NCBI RefSeq assembly: GCF_037975245.1 | Contig: NC_092566.1 | Span: forward strand, 3,040,001-3,104,000 | DNA length: 64,000 nt | Direction: 5' to 3' | From: Apostichopus japonicus | Taxonomy: Eukaryota > Echinodermata > Holothuroidea > Aspidochirotida > Stichopodidae | In this document: in pieces, positions 29,401 to 44,313 of the stretch | Layout of the letters: every line of letters begins with the position of its first letter | Numbering within the stretch: the first letter of the stretch is position 1 | Program-made: the position numbers and the translations under genes | The notes under the pieces: model-generated | What the model was told of the DNA's origin: nothing | Seen by the model: the letters and a program-made list of their open reading frames with translations, nothing else | Databases searched by the model: none

Positions 29401-32400
29401 AGTAAGTTTTATGATTTTTGTTAACCATATTGTATTTTCTAATCAAAATTTGTTTCCTTCATTGCAGGATGAGAATCATAAACTTTGGTTATTAAAATGA
29501 TATTCTCCATTTATGGAATTATTTTTTAAACCGTTTCTTCTGAACAAACATACTTGCTTCTTCATCAGCATTTGTCTTTGCATGGCTAAGTATGAAAACA
29601 ATCTATTTAGCAGTACAGCAGTACAGTACATTGACAAACCTCACATTGCCTTTAAAGTTTATTCATCTGTGACTATGCCTGGATAAACCATTGCCATAAA
29701 AGAGTAATTTCACCTTTTTTTCAGTGATTTCTAAGGAAGTACACATTTTAATGAGAATTAAACCATGATCAAGAAAACCTTGAGCACTTGTTATTCCTGC
29801 TGTGTGTGCAGCTTTCTATTAAATCTAGATGGTTTTACAGTGCACAGAGAGCTGGAATAATGTTAACTGTGTCTGTATGCAGTACTACACAGTTTATGTG
29901 TGAACACCTGAATTGAATTTGTACTATGTACTATCGTTAGTACAGTTAGTCTGGTAAAGAGTTGGTAGTAGCCAACTAGCCATGACAATTATAAATAAAA
30001 ATTTGAGTTCAAATGAAATTTGATTATATTTTTGTTACTGAAGGGTATTAATTATAAAGTTTGCATTTGTGTAAAAAACAAAGATCAAACATGCCAAGTG
30101 AAATAGAAGGAATGTGAGATGTGTAAAAGTAGTAAAAGAGCATATATTTCATGACTGCTTTTGGTCGTCAAACAGCTCGTTAAATTTCACGTTGTTGCGT
30201 TAATTTGCAACTTTGTATTTCTTGTGTGTCATATTATTTTCATTATGTTCATTATGTATGGTTATATGCAACATGACTAAAATGAAAATGATGTTGTAAA
30301 ATTGATATATAATACAGTATATATCTTACGTTTACCATAATTCAATGAATTACTATTCATTAAAATTAAACTTTGTAAGTTTGCATTAATGCAAGCTCCA
30401 AAATATGTCACAGGTTAAAATACAGACCGTGCCTGCTATCACATTGAAAACGAATAGGTTGGATACGAAAGGTATGAGATGCAGCTTGAGAAGCCTCTCA
30501 CATGTACTTATTGCACACGTCTGACACATTGTTAAGTTCACATTGCACTTGAACATGGGAGATTATTCATAAAAAGCTTGTCTCTAAAGGGCCCACATTT
30601 ATTAAGCCCCACATCCGCTGTTCTTGCATTAATCATATTTTAATACCCTACCTTTTTACGACTCATTTGACATTAATAGAGCGTAGTTAACTGCCACATT
30701 CCATATCTCTTATTTGTTGTTAATGATATTTTTCCCCTCCTCCCATTTGACTTTAATATTTTTCGTCTCCATCTTTGTATGATACCAGTTTGATTACCTG
30801 CCTCCCCTCTCCCCGAAGACAAGATCAAAGCATTCCTTGCGGTGCATACATGTACAGTTCTTATACTACAGTAAGTGTGGTAGGCAACCCATAAAAATTG
30901 AATGAAGATCCTTTTAGCAAATTAACATGAGTAGCTTTGGAGGATGAAAACAATAGAACCTTCGAGTGAGTGGATTCTATGGGCGATAATATTCATAAAA
31001 AAATCAATATAGTTCTGTTTTAGGTATCATATATTCTGTATGATCAGAGACACGATATTAGCGAAATGATCCCGGTTTTGATTTCGGTCTGGTTTCATCA
31101 TGTTGACTGAAATTTTGGTATGCCCATAGGACGCAGATGAAGACAACATCTCTTCATTTGTGTACAGTTTTCTCGATCAAAGGCTTTGAAAGAAAAATTG
31201 TCGTAGTTTTTTACTGCATTACAGTAGATAGTCCTTTTAAACCAAGTCATCTAAAATTGTGTTGTTTACCGTAGCCAGTCCCATATGGCAGATTCTGTTT
31301 AAATATCTTTCTTTGTTTCGTTAGTTTTTCACAGTTGGGTGAGAAAAGTACACCTTCCCATCAGTAACCGTTATTACTAAGGTTAATAGCAACAAATTGA
31401 CGAGTATTGTTCAGAAGGCTACCAGTTGGACTAAATGTGACAATAGCGTGTATTGAAATGGATAATGGCCTTTAAAGGTGTGAGGAACCGACAAGTGGGG
31501 CCGGCATGTACGAACTCGATTTCTTTAAAATATTGACAGATTATATTGTGGAAATGGTACTGTGCAAATTTATAAACACAGTATTAGCCATGGAGATTGA
31601 AAAGAACACAAGTTTAATTGTGTATTGTATATCCTTCCATTAATTTAAAGTATTGGGTCATTGCCAGGGTGCTATTGAGGTGGTATTTTAGCCGCTTTTT
31701 CTTGGAGTAAGAAAAAGAGACACAAGTGGAGAAAGAAGCAGAGAATGTGTGATTTAGTTCTTATAATATCTTTTGAGCCAAGGTCTCAATTAACATGGGG
31801 GGGGGGTGGGAGGGGGAGGGAATTCTTTTTTATCCATACTCTAAAATTTAGATTGTCACTCAGAAAGAAGGGTTAAAGAGATATTAGTAGATGGACTACT
31901 TACTGTAGATACAGTGGTGCAGCCACCCCAAAAAGAACTTTTTAATGAAGTTATGGGAGGGGAGGGGGTGGGCGATGGTGGAGGGGACACAAGGGAGGCA
32001 GAGAGGGTGAGGCAACACATGCCAAACTTTTCTGGTTGAGCCAAGGCCCAATAATATGACATTTGGACGAATGTACTGTACCTGTAGGCCAGACTTGAAT
32101 TTCATGATAGGTAAATGAGTGGGGACGAGGAGGGGTATTAATTATTTTTTTGGGGGGGGGGTGAGAATATATTTGATCCTGTTTCACATCACAAAATGCT
32201 TTGCAAAGTGGGCAAGTTTCTATACAAACTTGCAAGGATGCATAGTGGTTTAACCATAGTATTTGTTAAGAAAATGAAGTCCAAAGTCTTCAAAACTGCT
32301 ACATAAAGTTTGAATGCTAAAATTATTCCCTGGGTGTAAGAAAATTGTCTTCAATTTTAGTAGCTTTGCTTCACAAGCCTTCACATAGAACTAGACAGAA

Positions 32401-33132
32401 GTTGTTTATATCTAGCAATAGAATTTTTATTGCTGGAAAAGTCTGTATTTTGCACTGCTCTCTAACTGTGCCTTTATAAACTTGCACTGACCAACCATCC
32501 CAGCCCTGTTCCCCATTTGAAGGTTTGTTAAACTTACAAAAATCCACAGTTTGGAAGTACTGTAGAAAGCATCTCCATTCTACAAACTGTTATAGAGTCT
32601 AGATTTTTTTTGGGCCTCTGAGCTATTTATTTATTTGAGTGACAGCTTGCTAATATGGGGAGATGTTCATCTATTCTAGATGCTGTTACTGTGAATTGGT
32701 TCGACCTGCCTTGCCACCAATTTACCCCTCAGAGAATCAATTGCAAGCAGTGTAGATCAATAGTTTTGTTTAACCATGTGCCTCAAGTCTGTTTTGCTTA
32801 CAATTTATTGGATAAATTGCACTGGTAATGTTCATGAGTAGGGGCATACTGGATACTGTATTATTCCCATGCTGTTTCTAAAATGAGAGTGAGTGAGTGA
32901 GTGTTACCTGTATTCCCTAGTTGGAGCTGTTTGTGTGTTGCCAGTGTCTGTGAACTTCAAGATATAGCACCACTGTCCTGAAAAAAAACAAGCTGCAATG
33001 AAAATAAAACCCAAGCCAAAGGAAGAGAGACAGAGTGGGTCCTGGGATGTGGATGGGTGGGGATTGGGGTGGGGGGGGGGAAGAGGGTGCAATGCTGAAA
33101 TGTTACCAAGTTAGTAGGTTACTGTAGGTACA

Positions 33133-33190
33133 GTAGAAGAGGAAAGTGCATAAGAAGGCTGGAGACAGGTAAGAGAGAAGTGAAGTAAAT
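33133..33190 (-). repeat. Dispersed intronic repeat copy (minus)
   Basis: On the + strand GGAGACAGGTAAGAGAGAAG; the reverse complement matches the copy at 56954, including CTCTCTTACCTGTCTCC and a TGCACTTTCCT tail about 20 bp further on. Same subfamily as that copy. Confidence 0.55.
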
Positions 33191-35800
33191 TCCCAAACCA
33201 GAACAATTTCTAACTGAAATGTTATAGCTGCAATTTAAGTTGCAATGTTACTGATGTAATTGCAATTGCAATGTTACTGACCAGTGCTCTTTTAGTTGAA
33301 ATTTTACTGCATGGGGCAATTTAATTGCAATGGTACCGACATTCTTGTAAAGAAGCAGACATTTATGATTCATTTCCTTTCCTTACCTATCCCCTTACAA
33401 ACTGCAGTAATTTTTTCTGCCATGTCTAGATCAAAACTTTCTGTCAGCTTGAAGAAGTCAACATTTTGCATCGAATGTGAACATTGTCAAAATGTCTTCC
33501 ACAATAAAGCTGATTATCTTATCTGTTCAGTTTTTCATTTGAGAAAAAAGAAATTGTGTAACGTGTTGGTTATTGAACCAGGGTTAATAAATGGGCTTGC
33601 ATAGGGTTAACAAACTTAGCATAATCAATGTCAAAAAGTAAAAGACCACAGCTCCGTTACTGTAGAATCAAATGCGAGTCGTAAATTGCACACAGTAGCC
33701 ATCTTTGCCATCTTTGAGAAAACATAGGATGTATGGTGTCTTTACTTGATCAATTCTAATCAATATTTAATCAAATTACCTAGATCAAAGGGTGCATCTG
33801 TCATGCTTACTATAAAAAAAAACCCTCAATGGTCCATCCTCAAGCTAATTAAGAGGCTTAATTTATCATAGCCAAACAGCTAAATCTACTTTATACATTA
33901 GTCTCATCACCCAGGCCCAGGTTTTGATCTCTATGGTTATCCCTTAAACCAATAAGAAGGTTTCTTTGAAGTATCCATCTAGATACAGAATCCCCAAGAC
34001 TTCTTGCGATTCCTAAAAACCATCTGTTATGTTTAGGTGTGACACTTGCCTATCAATTTTAATCAGTGTTGTTACTTATAAAGTCAAGAGGTGAATTTGT
34101 TTTTTGAATCGCCCAGCTTTCTCAATTTTCAGCTATTACACTCTTGCTCTCGCTCACTGGGAGTCCAGTGAGGTTTGACTTAAGATTTCTAATCAGTGGC
34201 GCAGTGGGTAGCTCAGTAGGATGGGGTTGGAGAGGTTCGTCAGGGACAGTCATTATAGTGTTGAACCACCTGCCGGTGGTAGTTGATGACATGGTGTGTT
34301 TACTCACCTAGTCGTAATGTCAGACGGATAGGCCGCTGGTTGTGTCAATTTGCAATACAATGAATTCTCTGTTTGTACTTAAATATATGTCACTTATATC
34401 CTTCCTCTCTCTCTTTTCTTGTAGCCATCTTTTGATTTTGCGAAAATAATTTCCAAATTTTTTGGTTTAGTATAATATATACTGTATACTTAAATAGATA
34501 TTAAAGGCTGCAAGTTTCTTTTGCACGGAAGTGCGATGGTGCTTACTGTAGGTTGTCAGGTGACAGGTCAAGCTTGTCACTCATTCAAGAATCCAAACCC
34601 CAGAAGTTTTTGGATATCTGTCTGACAGGCGCAAGAAAAGTGAAATCAAAATTTAAGCTGGTTAATAATTTTTACCAAAACAGCACGGTTATATTGCACT
34701 TTCAGTCGTAATTATGCGGTAGTTGATAATGATTTATGTAATATTTTTTATGACATTTTGGTCATTTCAAGTTTCTGTTCATGAGTTTTGACTTCTGATA
34801 CTTTCTAACATTGCAAAGTTCTGTTAATTAGTCACGTTTCAAGACTTTACTGGCCCCCTGTCCAAACAGATTATCAAAACGAAACGTATTCGTTTGAATG
34901 CAGACGACACTTTAGAGCTGCGGATTGGGGAAAAAAGTGAAGGCAAAAAAACGCATTCATCATTTCATTAATTTAAGATTCGGTTTCATTGGATTCATTT
35001 CCACCGTAATTCAGCCACTATTACTGTCCAGCTGGATCCAAATTACCTTTCCCCTTCTCGCAGACCTAGAAACGCATCAGTGTTCAATTTCCGCCCGCCG
35101 TCAGTGTTTCCACGGAGGCCTAATTTGCCCCGTTTCTATAAATCAGGTCGTTATCTTCACTTTTCATTACTCTAAGCACGTCAGGTGTGTTTACACAGAT
35201 CGTTATCTGAAAGGACTCGTCTGTACGTTACAATATGAGGGAGTGTTAACTTTGAGTGACTTTACGACACTCCGGGTTGCAACAAAAACGAAGATTACTG
35301 CAAAAACAGAGATGTTTATGGAGGCAGAGAGCAGGGACAAGAGGCATATTGTATATGTTAAGTAAAACAAAAGGTAATATAAAGGGACTTTCTGGTTTAT
35401 AAAAGATGTTTTGTTTTTGTTTTTATGTCGTCTCTATGAGGTTCTACAGCTCCTTACTGTACAGTACGTTCTTCTATCATTTCGAGTTAAAATAGCGCGG
35501 AACTATAAACAGTTGACTGCATACCTCTGTGCCTTGGCATCCTAAAGTTGGACTATTTTTTCGGTATCAAATATTGCTTTAGTGGTCGTCCCATTATACT
35601 TGGTTTACAGTGGGGATTGGTATTAGGTGAGGCTGGGGGGAGTATTGTTTTATTAGTCCTTCGTTTCGAACTACATGTCGGTACGTTTAGGTGTTAGATC
35701 TCTCTATCTCTCACTTGGAAACAGTCTGTTGTTAAAGTTACTATATTTTCTTGCAAATAAACTACATTTTTTACTTACCAGTACCTGCATATATGTATTT

Positions 35801-35835
35801 ACTTCGTTCCTTGCTTACCTGTCTCCCCACAGCAG
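35801..35835 (+). repeat. Dispersed intronic repeat, short copy
   Basis: ACTTCGTTCCTTGCTTACCT then GTCTCCCCACAGC matches the left end of the family; similarity ends after about 35 bp. Confidence 0.55.
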
Positions 35836-37244
35836 TTAACAATAATCATATCATTATTTTGCATCTATATTGACTAGAGAAAATATTGCTTCTTCATACC
35901 CATGTGTAATTAATTTCCAAAACGTATTTTACAGACATTTTAGTGGTATTTTTACAATATTAATGGCAATATCGAATAGAAAATTCTCAAGGTATAGGTC
36001 AAGGGTCATAATAAAATTCCAAACATATCAAGAATTTTAGAACCTATACAAGTGTCCTCTAGTTTTTCTTGTTTTTCTTTACATGTTAAAATTTCTATCA
36101 ATACATTTAGCAGGCCTGCTATAACCAGCAGCATTTTATTTATTACACTTACTGAAATATTAAAAGCTGGAAAAGAAAGCCTTTCATAATATAAAATGTT
36201 TAAAGCCTGTAGGCTATTTTTCGGAAAGACTTTTGCAAAAACATGGATTTTTTTCATTCCAACAGAGAAACATGGCTTAAAAGTGTAACAAAACATCCCT
36301 CTAAACAGACTTACACAAAAGTAAGGACCATTTCGCATGATTTAATACCTTTCAGACTGCGTCACCCTCCCGCAAGCTATTGCCGAGCAGCAATCCTTGC
36401 CAACTAATACCGACCTTTTATTTGATTTTCGTACTATATGCATCCCTTGTTTTTTCCCTTTTCTCTCTCCTTTTTCCTCCATTCTGAGTCACTGTACTCT
36501 CCTCCTCCTCCATTGATCTAGCTAATTTGATTTCTATCCGAGTTGGCAAGCGACCGACTCCGAGGGCTGTTCAGAGCCTATATAGGTCCAAATACTGCCA
36601 ATCATGAACACATGAAGATATATATATTCTATATGCAGATGGCAGCATAGCTCACTTGTGCTCATTCATCTGTGGTTAAAGTTAACGCTCAGTGCTCACC
36701 AGATCGGTAAAAAATCAAAATGGATTTTCCGAGCAGTCTTATTTTTTCCCCCTATTCGTATGGTAATATTGAGCTAGTTGCTATATATTATTATTATCCC
36801 TAGTCTTTTGGCCACGGGAGATTCTGTGGTGTCTTTTAAACCGTTTGTTTGGAAAGTAGAATGTTGTCCATGTTTTATTCAAGAGTCTTTATACAGTAGC
36901 TGTCGAAAAATATTAGGGCTGTGTTTTCTAGTGAAGTGGATGTAATATAAATATTGAAAAATGAGACAGAGAGAGTTAGAAAAAAAATAGAGGAAAACGT
37001 CTTTTTATAGTAAACTATGTACATTATTGTATGCTTTAAAACATTCAGTGTACAGTACAGTGTATATGTATGTATGTATTTTAGATCCTCCTGCAAGCAG
37101 GAACTCATGAAGAAGCCATCATAGGCTTTAATATCAAAGCCGCAAGCTGACCGAAGTTAGTCTCTTAGATTTATATTTTATCGTCCATGATTATGAATTG
37201 TCAATTGTCAACAACTCTGTAACCGGACGACATACATTAATCTT

Positions 37245-37310
37245 GGAGTGACTCGAACTCGGGACCTTATGATTGAATGGCCCCGGCGTTAACCACTGAG
37301 CTAACACTCC
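37245..37310 (-). pseudogene. tRNA-like fragment (tRNA pseudogene or SINE head)
   Basis: On the minus strand it begins GGAGTGTTAGCTCAGTGGTT, holding an excellent A-box (TAGCTCAGTGG), and ends GAGTTCGAGTCACTCC, holding a B-box-like GAGTTCGAGTC. The first and last 7 bases pair at 6 of 7 positions, as in an acceptor stem. It is only 66 nt, the T-stem cannot form normally and no clean anticodon stem is visible. It is therefore a decayed tRNA or a tRNA-derived SINE head, not a working tRNA. Confidence 0.6.
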
Positions 37311-38334
37311 TAGTAGTGTATGTTGATTAAATTTCAGATGTTTGTACACATCCATTCATTTTATATTTCAAATGAACCCCAATCCTTAGTTCAAATTTTA
37401 TGTATGTACAGTGAGTAGTTCGTCAAGGTCCAAAACGTGCAATGGACGCAACCTTTCTTCGTCCAAACCTGACCGTTTCCGATGGCTTCACAGTTTGACC
37501 TCTGAAATTGCATCTAGTAATTATCCTCCTCAACAAAGATCTCTGTCATAGGTATTCAAGATAAAATCTATGATGGTTTGTGTCTCGAGTGCAGGTGCAC
37601 TTTAAATTATTTTACCTAAAATTTATCCTGAAAGAGTAGGATTGATCTTTGATCTGCCTCTCTCTCATCCAGTCATCATGATCGTCATCGTTATCTACTC
37701 ATTACCAAATATCTTCATCTTTGATGAAAGAAAGAAATTGGCCACAAAAGTGAACAGCTCTGCTTAAAAGATGCAGCCTTGAAAATAACAAACCAACTGG
37801 GTTAATTATTCAAGAGGCTGTGGCATTTTTCTCAAAACATCAGGTGATGTTGGCAAAATATGAAAGAAATGCATTCCCATCTCAGTTATCATATTTCAAG
37901 AATAAAAAATGAAGGAAAAAGCTGACAATATCAGCCAGGAAGAAGATCTGATATGAAAAAGCTGAGGGGATGATGAATCAAGCTTCAGTCTACGTCCACA
38001 TATAGATGAAGATTGTCAATTGCTCTTTACCAACACAATTTATAGTTTGATACATTACATTTTGGTGGAGTGGGTTGCATTTCATTTGTTGCATATATAC
38101 AGAAATAAATTTTTTGGTTTGGAAAACGGGGAAAAAAAAAAATTGGATTTTTAGGAAAGGAATATAAAATTATAGATTCCCCTAAGGCATGTAGGAGGTG
38201 TGTTTAAAATAAAATGTTTCCTGCCTTCCATTTTGTTTTGGGTTGTTACTGTACATCAGGTATACGAAGCCTTGTAATATTTACAGATAATTATAATTAT
38301 AATTATTAATTATAACTATTTCATTTTCATATCA

Positions 38335-38790
38335 ATTAAATACCACTCAACCTAACTAAAGATCTATCTTTAAACAATATTTGGTTTGGCTGTTCCCAAA
38401 TTTATCAAGTGCAGGAAATTATTCTTGAGTGCCGCACAAACTTCATGTACAATGTATGGTATTGAGTAAAGTTATTTAACTGTCTGGGAAATTATGAAAC
38501 AATGGGAGAGTATTTTATGAAGTGTGTTTAGTATTATATTCTTGCTATTATCTTATTAAATAATGGTCAATCAACCTAGCTAAAAATTCTATCTGGAAAC
38601 AATGTTGGACTGGTTGCACCAAATTATCAAGTGCTGGAAATACAGAATATAGTATGTACCACTGTACAGTAGTGCCACACTAATTTTTATATAGGTAAAT
38701 GAACAACAGAAAACTGACTTGGAAATTTAAAAAAAAAGTGCAAAAGAATTTTATGAAGTGTGTTATTTTCTTGTTCGCAAACTGGTTAAG
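38335..38790. repeat. Diverged tandem duplication, period about 235 bp
   Basis: Unit 1 (from 38335) and unit 2 (from about 38567) share ATTAAATA, TCAACCTA-CTAAA, TATCT-AAACAAT, TTATCAAGTGC-GGAAAT and TTTATGAAGTGTGTT in the same order, with many differences. No coding. Confidence 0.6.
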
Positions 38791-39129
38791 AAATTCCAAA
38801 GTAAATGGTTTTGGTTTGTTGGTGATATTAGTTTTAGACTTCAGATTAATATTTTTCACTTTCCTGTTTAGGTTCAGGATTGTTATCACCAGATTGTGAC
38901 AAATGTAGTTTACAGATTACACTGATAAGCCGGGACGGTTGCCTAGCAACAAGTCTCAACTTTTGTCATGCCCCAGTTCCCAACCAATGTGTCCTTTGTG
39001 TCCATATAAAGTCATAGTACGAACTTAGGTATTGAATATAGGGAGATTAGACATTTATGTAAAAAAAACACTATCGCTATGTCCCTTGCCCAGGACTCCT
39101 CCCGAAAATACAAACTGAATTAAATTCCC

Positions 39130-39170
39130 CCTTACCTGTCTCCTGTACTCATGCACTCTCATCTACCATA
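39130..39170 (+). repeat. Dispersed intronic repeat, short copy
   Basis: CTTACCTGTCTCC followed by GCACTCTCATCTACC; like the subfamily at 47365 and 56954, with a TGCA/ATCTACC tail. Confidence 0.5.
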
Positions 39171-39629
39171 GTATACAACAATTGGTCATTGTTATGCACT
39201 ATACTGTAGGTGTGCTTGAAGCTTACATTGTATGGTTTGGCTCTGCTACGGCATGGAAGTACTCCAATGGTTTTAAGCATCTAAGGATCAGAAAAGACAA
39301 CCGAGTCATTAAAACTGGCCATGTGGCTTTAAAGAAGAGGTATCTTCTCATCTTTCAAATCATTTCATGTTCTTTTAACGGAATGGCTTGTCACAGTTAG
39401 TTGTACTAACTACTCTCTGAAATATCAACTCAGATTAGCTAGCTGATTAATGTTTCCTATTGCATTTTACCTTTGGCAAGAAAATATATGTTTCTTTCCA
39501 AGTTTGAGGTACCCCACTTCATAAATCACAAAATGGTTGAACCTGCTTTACTTATACCATCTGCCTGGATAAGACAGATACTATTAGAGAAAATTGACAG
39601 ATAACAATAGACAAGGATTCTGGAGAAGG

Positions 39630-40030
39630 CAGTTGTATCAGGCAGGAGAGAGTTTGTGATGACTTAGAATAGGGGCAGCTCTCAGAATGTGATTGAGAAG
39701 ATGGAGAGTGCTTGGGGTGGGAGTGGGGTGAGGATAGGGATATGAGAAGGAGAGTAGTATGTGTGGGGGGGGGGGCAGGCAGTAGTATCAGGCAGGAGAG
39801 AGTTTGTGATGACTTAGAATAGGGGCATTCAGGATGTGATTTTAACAGGGAGAAGATGGAGAATTTTCAGAGGTGGGAGAGGAGGGAGGGGGGATAGAGG
39901 ATAGGGATATGGAAAGGAGAGTAGTAGGGGGAGCAGGCAGCAGTGGCAAGAAGACGTTTTGTGATGATGTAAAGTAGCCACTGCTTTCAGGATGGGATAA
40001 TAAATGGGAGAGGAGTGGAGTGCCAGGGGG
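39630..40030. repeat. Purine-rich tandem repeat, period about 150 bp
   Basis: ATCAGGCAGGAGAGAGTTTG and the following GATGACTTAGAATAGGGGCA recur with a period of exactly 150 bp at 39637 and 39787. A more diverged third copy begins near 39932. The interior is G/A-rich (GATAGGGATATG, GGAGAGTAGTA). Confidence 0.75.
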
Positions 40031-43000
40031 AGGAGTTGGGAGAGTGGGGGGAGGGGGTAATTGGGAGAGTGGGGAGGGAGGAGGAGACTGAGGGAGGTGT
40101 ACGAGAGGAAGTTCAGTAAGTTTTCAATACAGTCAGGCCAGTTATAAAGATGGAAGATTACTTTAATTTCCTTTTTCCTTTCTACTCAAGAACTGAAACT
40201 TCAAATGCAGAAGTCTGTTCATTTCAGTACTTGAAAACAAAACTTCATTAGACAAGGAAATTTAGCTGTCACATCATCAAATAAGAAGTTGCTTTTGAAA
40301 GCAGCTCATTAGTCCAGACCTATCAAGTAAGTCTGAAAAACAAGAGTGAGTCGATGGAAGTAAGACAGTGCCATATCAAGCTGTCTCACCAAATTAACAC
40401 CAAACAAACAAACAAACAAACATGTGAGTTCAGCAAATTATACCTGGGAGTCTCATGTGATTCACATCAATTTCATTTGTGATTCATGTAGTAGAGTCTA
40501 ATGAAGACTTATTGTAAATAACAAATCAACACATAAAGCTCCTTTTAAGATTCTTTGCCTAGTTAAAACCGAGTTCTCGGTCCTGGCAAGAGCCCACACT
40601 CATATTTAGCATTAGGGACAGATGATTCCAGGAAGATTTTACCTACTAAAGGCCTAATGTTTTTGCCTTGTCCCAAACCTGAGTAGTATTGCCAAGTGTT
40701 GACTGCAGAACTCATCTTACATGACAGTCACACTCTCTGAACAGAGACAAACAGGAGTTACGAGGTATCTTAGGAATTCCCCTCTCTGTCATGGGTATGG
40801 CCTCTGACCTGTTGTCAAAGCACAGTGAAAGTTAGTAAGTCCCTTCTGTTTACATATTAATACTGAGCTGCCAGATTTTATGTGTGACCTCAAACTCTTT
40901 GACTATTGCCTTTCTTGAGTTGTCTATCTCCCTATGGTGGTGTCTATAATATTAACTTCCCCTGAAGAATTGTGAAATGCTGTTCATCCTACCAATATGA
41001 TAGCACCTCCATCTTGCTGGAACACATATTCTGAAAATATTATAGTTTGAAGTCCATGTTCCCAAATATCTAGAAAAAGAACATAAACCTAATGAACAGG
41101 CAAGATCGAATATTATTTTCCACTGACTGTCATCCCCAACAAAGGCCTCTATATTGCACTGACAAGATTAAATAACTGTACTCACATTTGAACCTTGACC
41201 TTGTACTCATTACAAGTGGTATTGTACTGGTGGTACCTACCCTATTGTACTCTACTACAAATCTGAATGTCTATATCCTTTTCGTTTGTAAAGCTATGAT
41301 GTTTTTAATTTTACCAACCCTGGTGTCAAGTTTGGTGGACTTTCCAGTTTAAAATAGATAGTTTACATGTACATACCTAATATCATCAAACTGTTAATTG
41401 GTCAAGTTTTAATCATAGCTTACTCAGTATAAAGTTAGTCAGTATAGGCTCCAAATTATAGCACGCTATAATTGGTAGAAGTTTTCAAAAAGTACTTTCC
41501 TGGAGGTCTTTACTCTCATAAATTGTTCTCAGACATTTTTAAGAAACACACAAGATGACTGAATGTCCCAGTGAGTAAAATTTCCTCGTAGGTAGTAATA
41601 AGAACAGTTTAAGAATTTTGACTAAAGGTGACCATATTTGAATATCTAGCATATTTGGGGCCAATACAGCATACCTTTAATGAGATTGTCATAACTAATT
41701 TCTCAATTTTGAAAGTACTGTAGAATACTGTGGCTACATACTGTACATAAAGTGCTCGCAATCTTATTGTGCATAGCAACCCATCTGCCTGTGTAAATTT
41801 GCTTGTAAGATGCTGTATGCTTCTTTACACTCATACAAACTGTAATTATATACAGTGTGTCTAGAGGATTACACCAGTAGTACACGTAAAAAGCTTCCAT
41901 GATCCTTTTGTTCATTCACTGCTTCGGTGATTGATGGCAGTTTATTCCGAAACATTTTTAACTGCCGTCGTGTTTTATGCGTTTGTTTGGCCATTTCTCC
42001 AAAGTGCCAGTTCATCGCACTTATTAGTAAACTATTTCTGAGGTATGTGGAATACAAAGCGAACGATAAAATACATTCACTGTCTGAAAGAAAGTGAAAT
42101 GAAGTGAAATGTACATGTCTTTTTCTGCATTGGGTATAGATATAAAAGAACATGGAACTATAAACGGAACCACCGGTTTGTTGATACACCTTTTGAATTC
42201 TCCCGCTGGCATTTCGGAGACAAAATTCTGCTCAGCCAATCCTATTTGCATCGGGAGACGAAAAAAAAGTGTATAGCAACTTAGGCATCATTCCCTGACC
42301 CTCGGGCGATGGCTGAAATGAGATTGCTACTTAGTATCTCTTACCGTTTGCAATCAAAACCGCTCAAAGAAGATTAGGTAACATCGGAGTGAAGCCGAAA
42401 TAATATCGAATAACAGACAAGGATGGCCAGGAGCATTTGAGGGTTCCTTCTTTCAACTTACAATCATTAACGAAGCACAAATTTTTATTATTGAGCAAAA
42501 AACAATGACGGTACTTTTAATTAAGTTTCCAACTGGTACATGTAGGTTTGAAAAGTCTCAGCAGGAAAAAAAAAAAAAAAAATCTGTATCATTTGCTCTG
42601 AATAAGTGCATCATTTCAAGGTATGAAATTACTTATTTATAAATTTCGTCTATCATGAAAATTTATGTGATGTTGGTTCAAATGTTAAATTGTCAGCATG
42701 GGCATGAAAATTTGCTGTTTCCCCTTGGGTTCTGTAAACTGGCCTGTAAGATTATTTCAACACTTTCTCTGAGATTTATTGAAGGTGAAGATCAAATGGT
42801 ACTTGAATATCAGATATGTTTCCATTTTGATGGGGGGGTTATGGGTAGATTTTTGAAATGTACTCTATGCAATGTACAGTATGTGACTATATAGTGACTA
42901 GAGGTGTTGTTTATAAGTCGTGGATCATACATTCAGTTAATTGCCAGCCTGCAACCAAGCCTGGGTATATCGTACATACAGTAAATGGACGAGGTGTGCA

Positions 43001-44313
43001 ACCATGCTAGGGTAGCTTGTGCACAGAAATATTTGTGGGAATACTGATATTAGGGTAGGGGTGTAGTGGAATTTGGTTGCCTTTCTTGGTTAGTATGAGA
43101 GAGATAGAGAGATTGAGAGCGAGGGAGGTGTTTGCTTGTAAGAATAACCTCTGCATGCAGTAGGGAAGGAAATGGCTAACTGTTTATCTAGGTTCTTGCT
43201 GTAAGATGTAGAACTTCATCAGTATTGACCTCAATTTCTTTGAATCATTGTTTTTAAAACTTTCAAATTTGATTTACAAACATTTGGTTGCATTTGTGCT
43301 AGAGACATAAATGTCTCAGTGAATACCATAAAAAAAAAAGTGTGTAATTTTCACCTGGAAAATTTCATCATTCCATTTTTGTTTTGTGTTTTCTGTCAAC
43401 CGCAGACTCGTATCTAGGCACATTACAAACATTACAACATTACATGTTACAAACATTCCGTATGGATCCTTGTAGCCGTCTGTAAATATCTGACATGAAT
43501 CTATTGCTTGCATATATGTGATAATTTCCCTCATATGCTGAAAATTACTTCACACACTTTATAGATACCGTACACTCTTACTTGTGCCTTACATAGCTCA
43601 TTTCATATCTGTTGGGCAAACTATAAACAGTCAAGATGCTTTCCAATAAACATCATTTTCATAAAGTAACAAATCTTCAAGTTGTTCTTCATTTTAAGGT
43701 ACATAAAAATCAAATTTTGAATTTTAATCAATATCAACCAGTCGCACACTATGTTTGTGCGTGTTAATGATGTACCACCAGCAGCAGAGATAAATTTTCT
43801 GTGATATATCGTCAAAATATAAACAAACTCTGGATTAACTTTCACTCAGTTGTAAACGTCCATTCTTCAAGTACCTTTAAAAACTCATTTATTCGTAACG
43901 AGATACTGCCGTGCTCAACACCGAAACCCACACGAGTAAAATCAAAGTGAAGTTATTTGTGATTGTAAAAGATGCATCAGGCAAAGATATCTCCCCAGCC
44001 TGGCATTAACAAATAGTCTCAGGGCCTGACTGGGGGAGTATTCTCTCAGACGACGAAGGCTCTGTGAAATCATCCCCATCTCGATAAAGACAGCAGACTT
44101 AGATTTATTTACCGTGTAGAGACTTTGAACAGGCCTTTTGGGAAGAAACAGATGCGAGGAGTTTTATAGCCTTTCATGTTTACTGTGTCATCTGTAGTAT
44201 TGATATTCTCTTACTACTGGCACTATGTCTGGGGAAGGAAATGTCATTTGTGTGTCTTTAGTTTGCAATATGATTAAATGTGTCTTTAGTTCTGATGATT
44301 TAATGCGAGATTG

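Noticed and set aside
34195-34260. A-box-like GTAGCTCAGTAGG followed by GGTTCG
   Set aside because: No B-box consensus and no acceptor pairing, so not a tRNA.
34925-35365. 146-codon open frame in the STOX intron
   Set aside because: No recognisable domain, no matching splice sites and a noise-like amino-acid pattern.
41869-42189. 106-codon minus-strand frame
   Set aside because: No domain or splice context; overlaps another open frame on the same strand.
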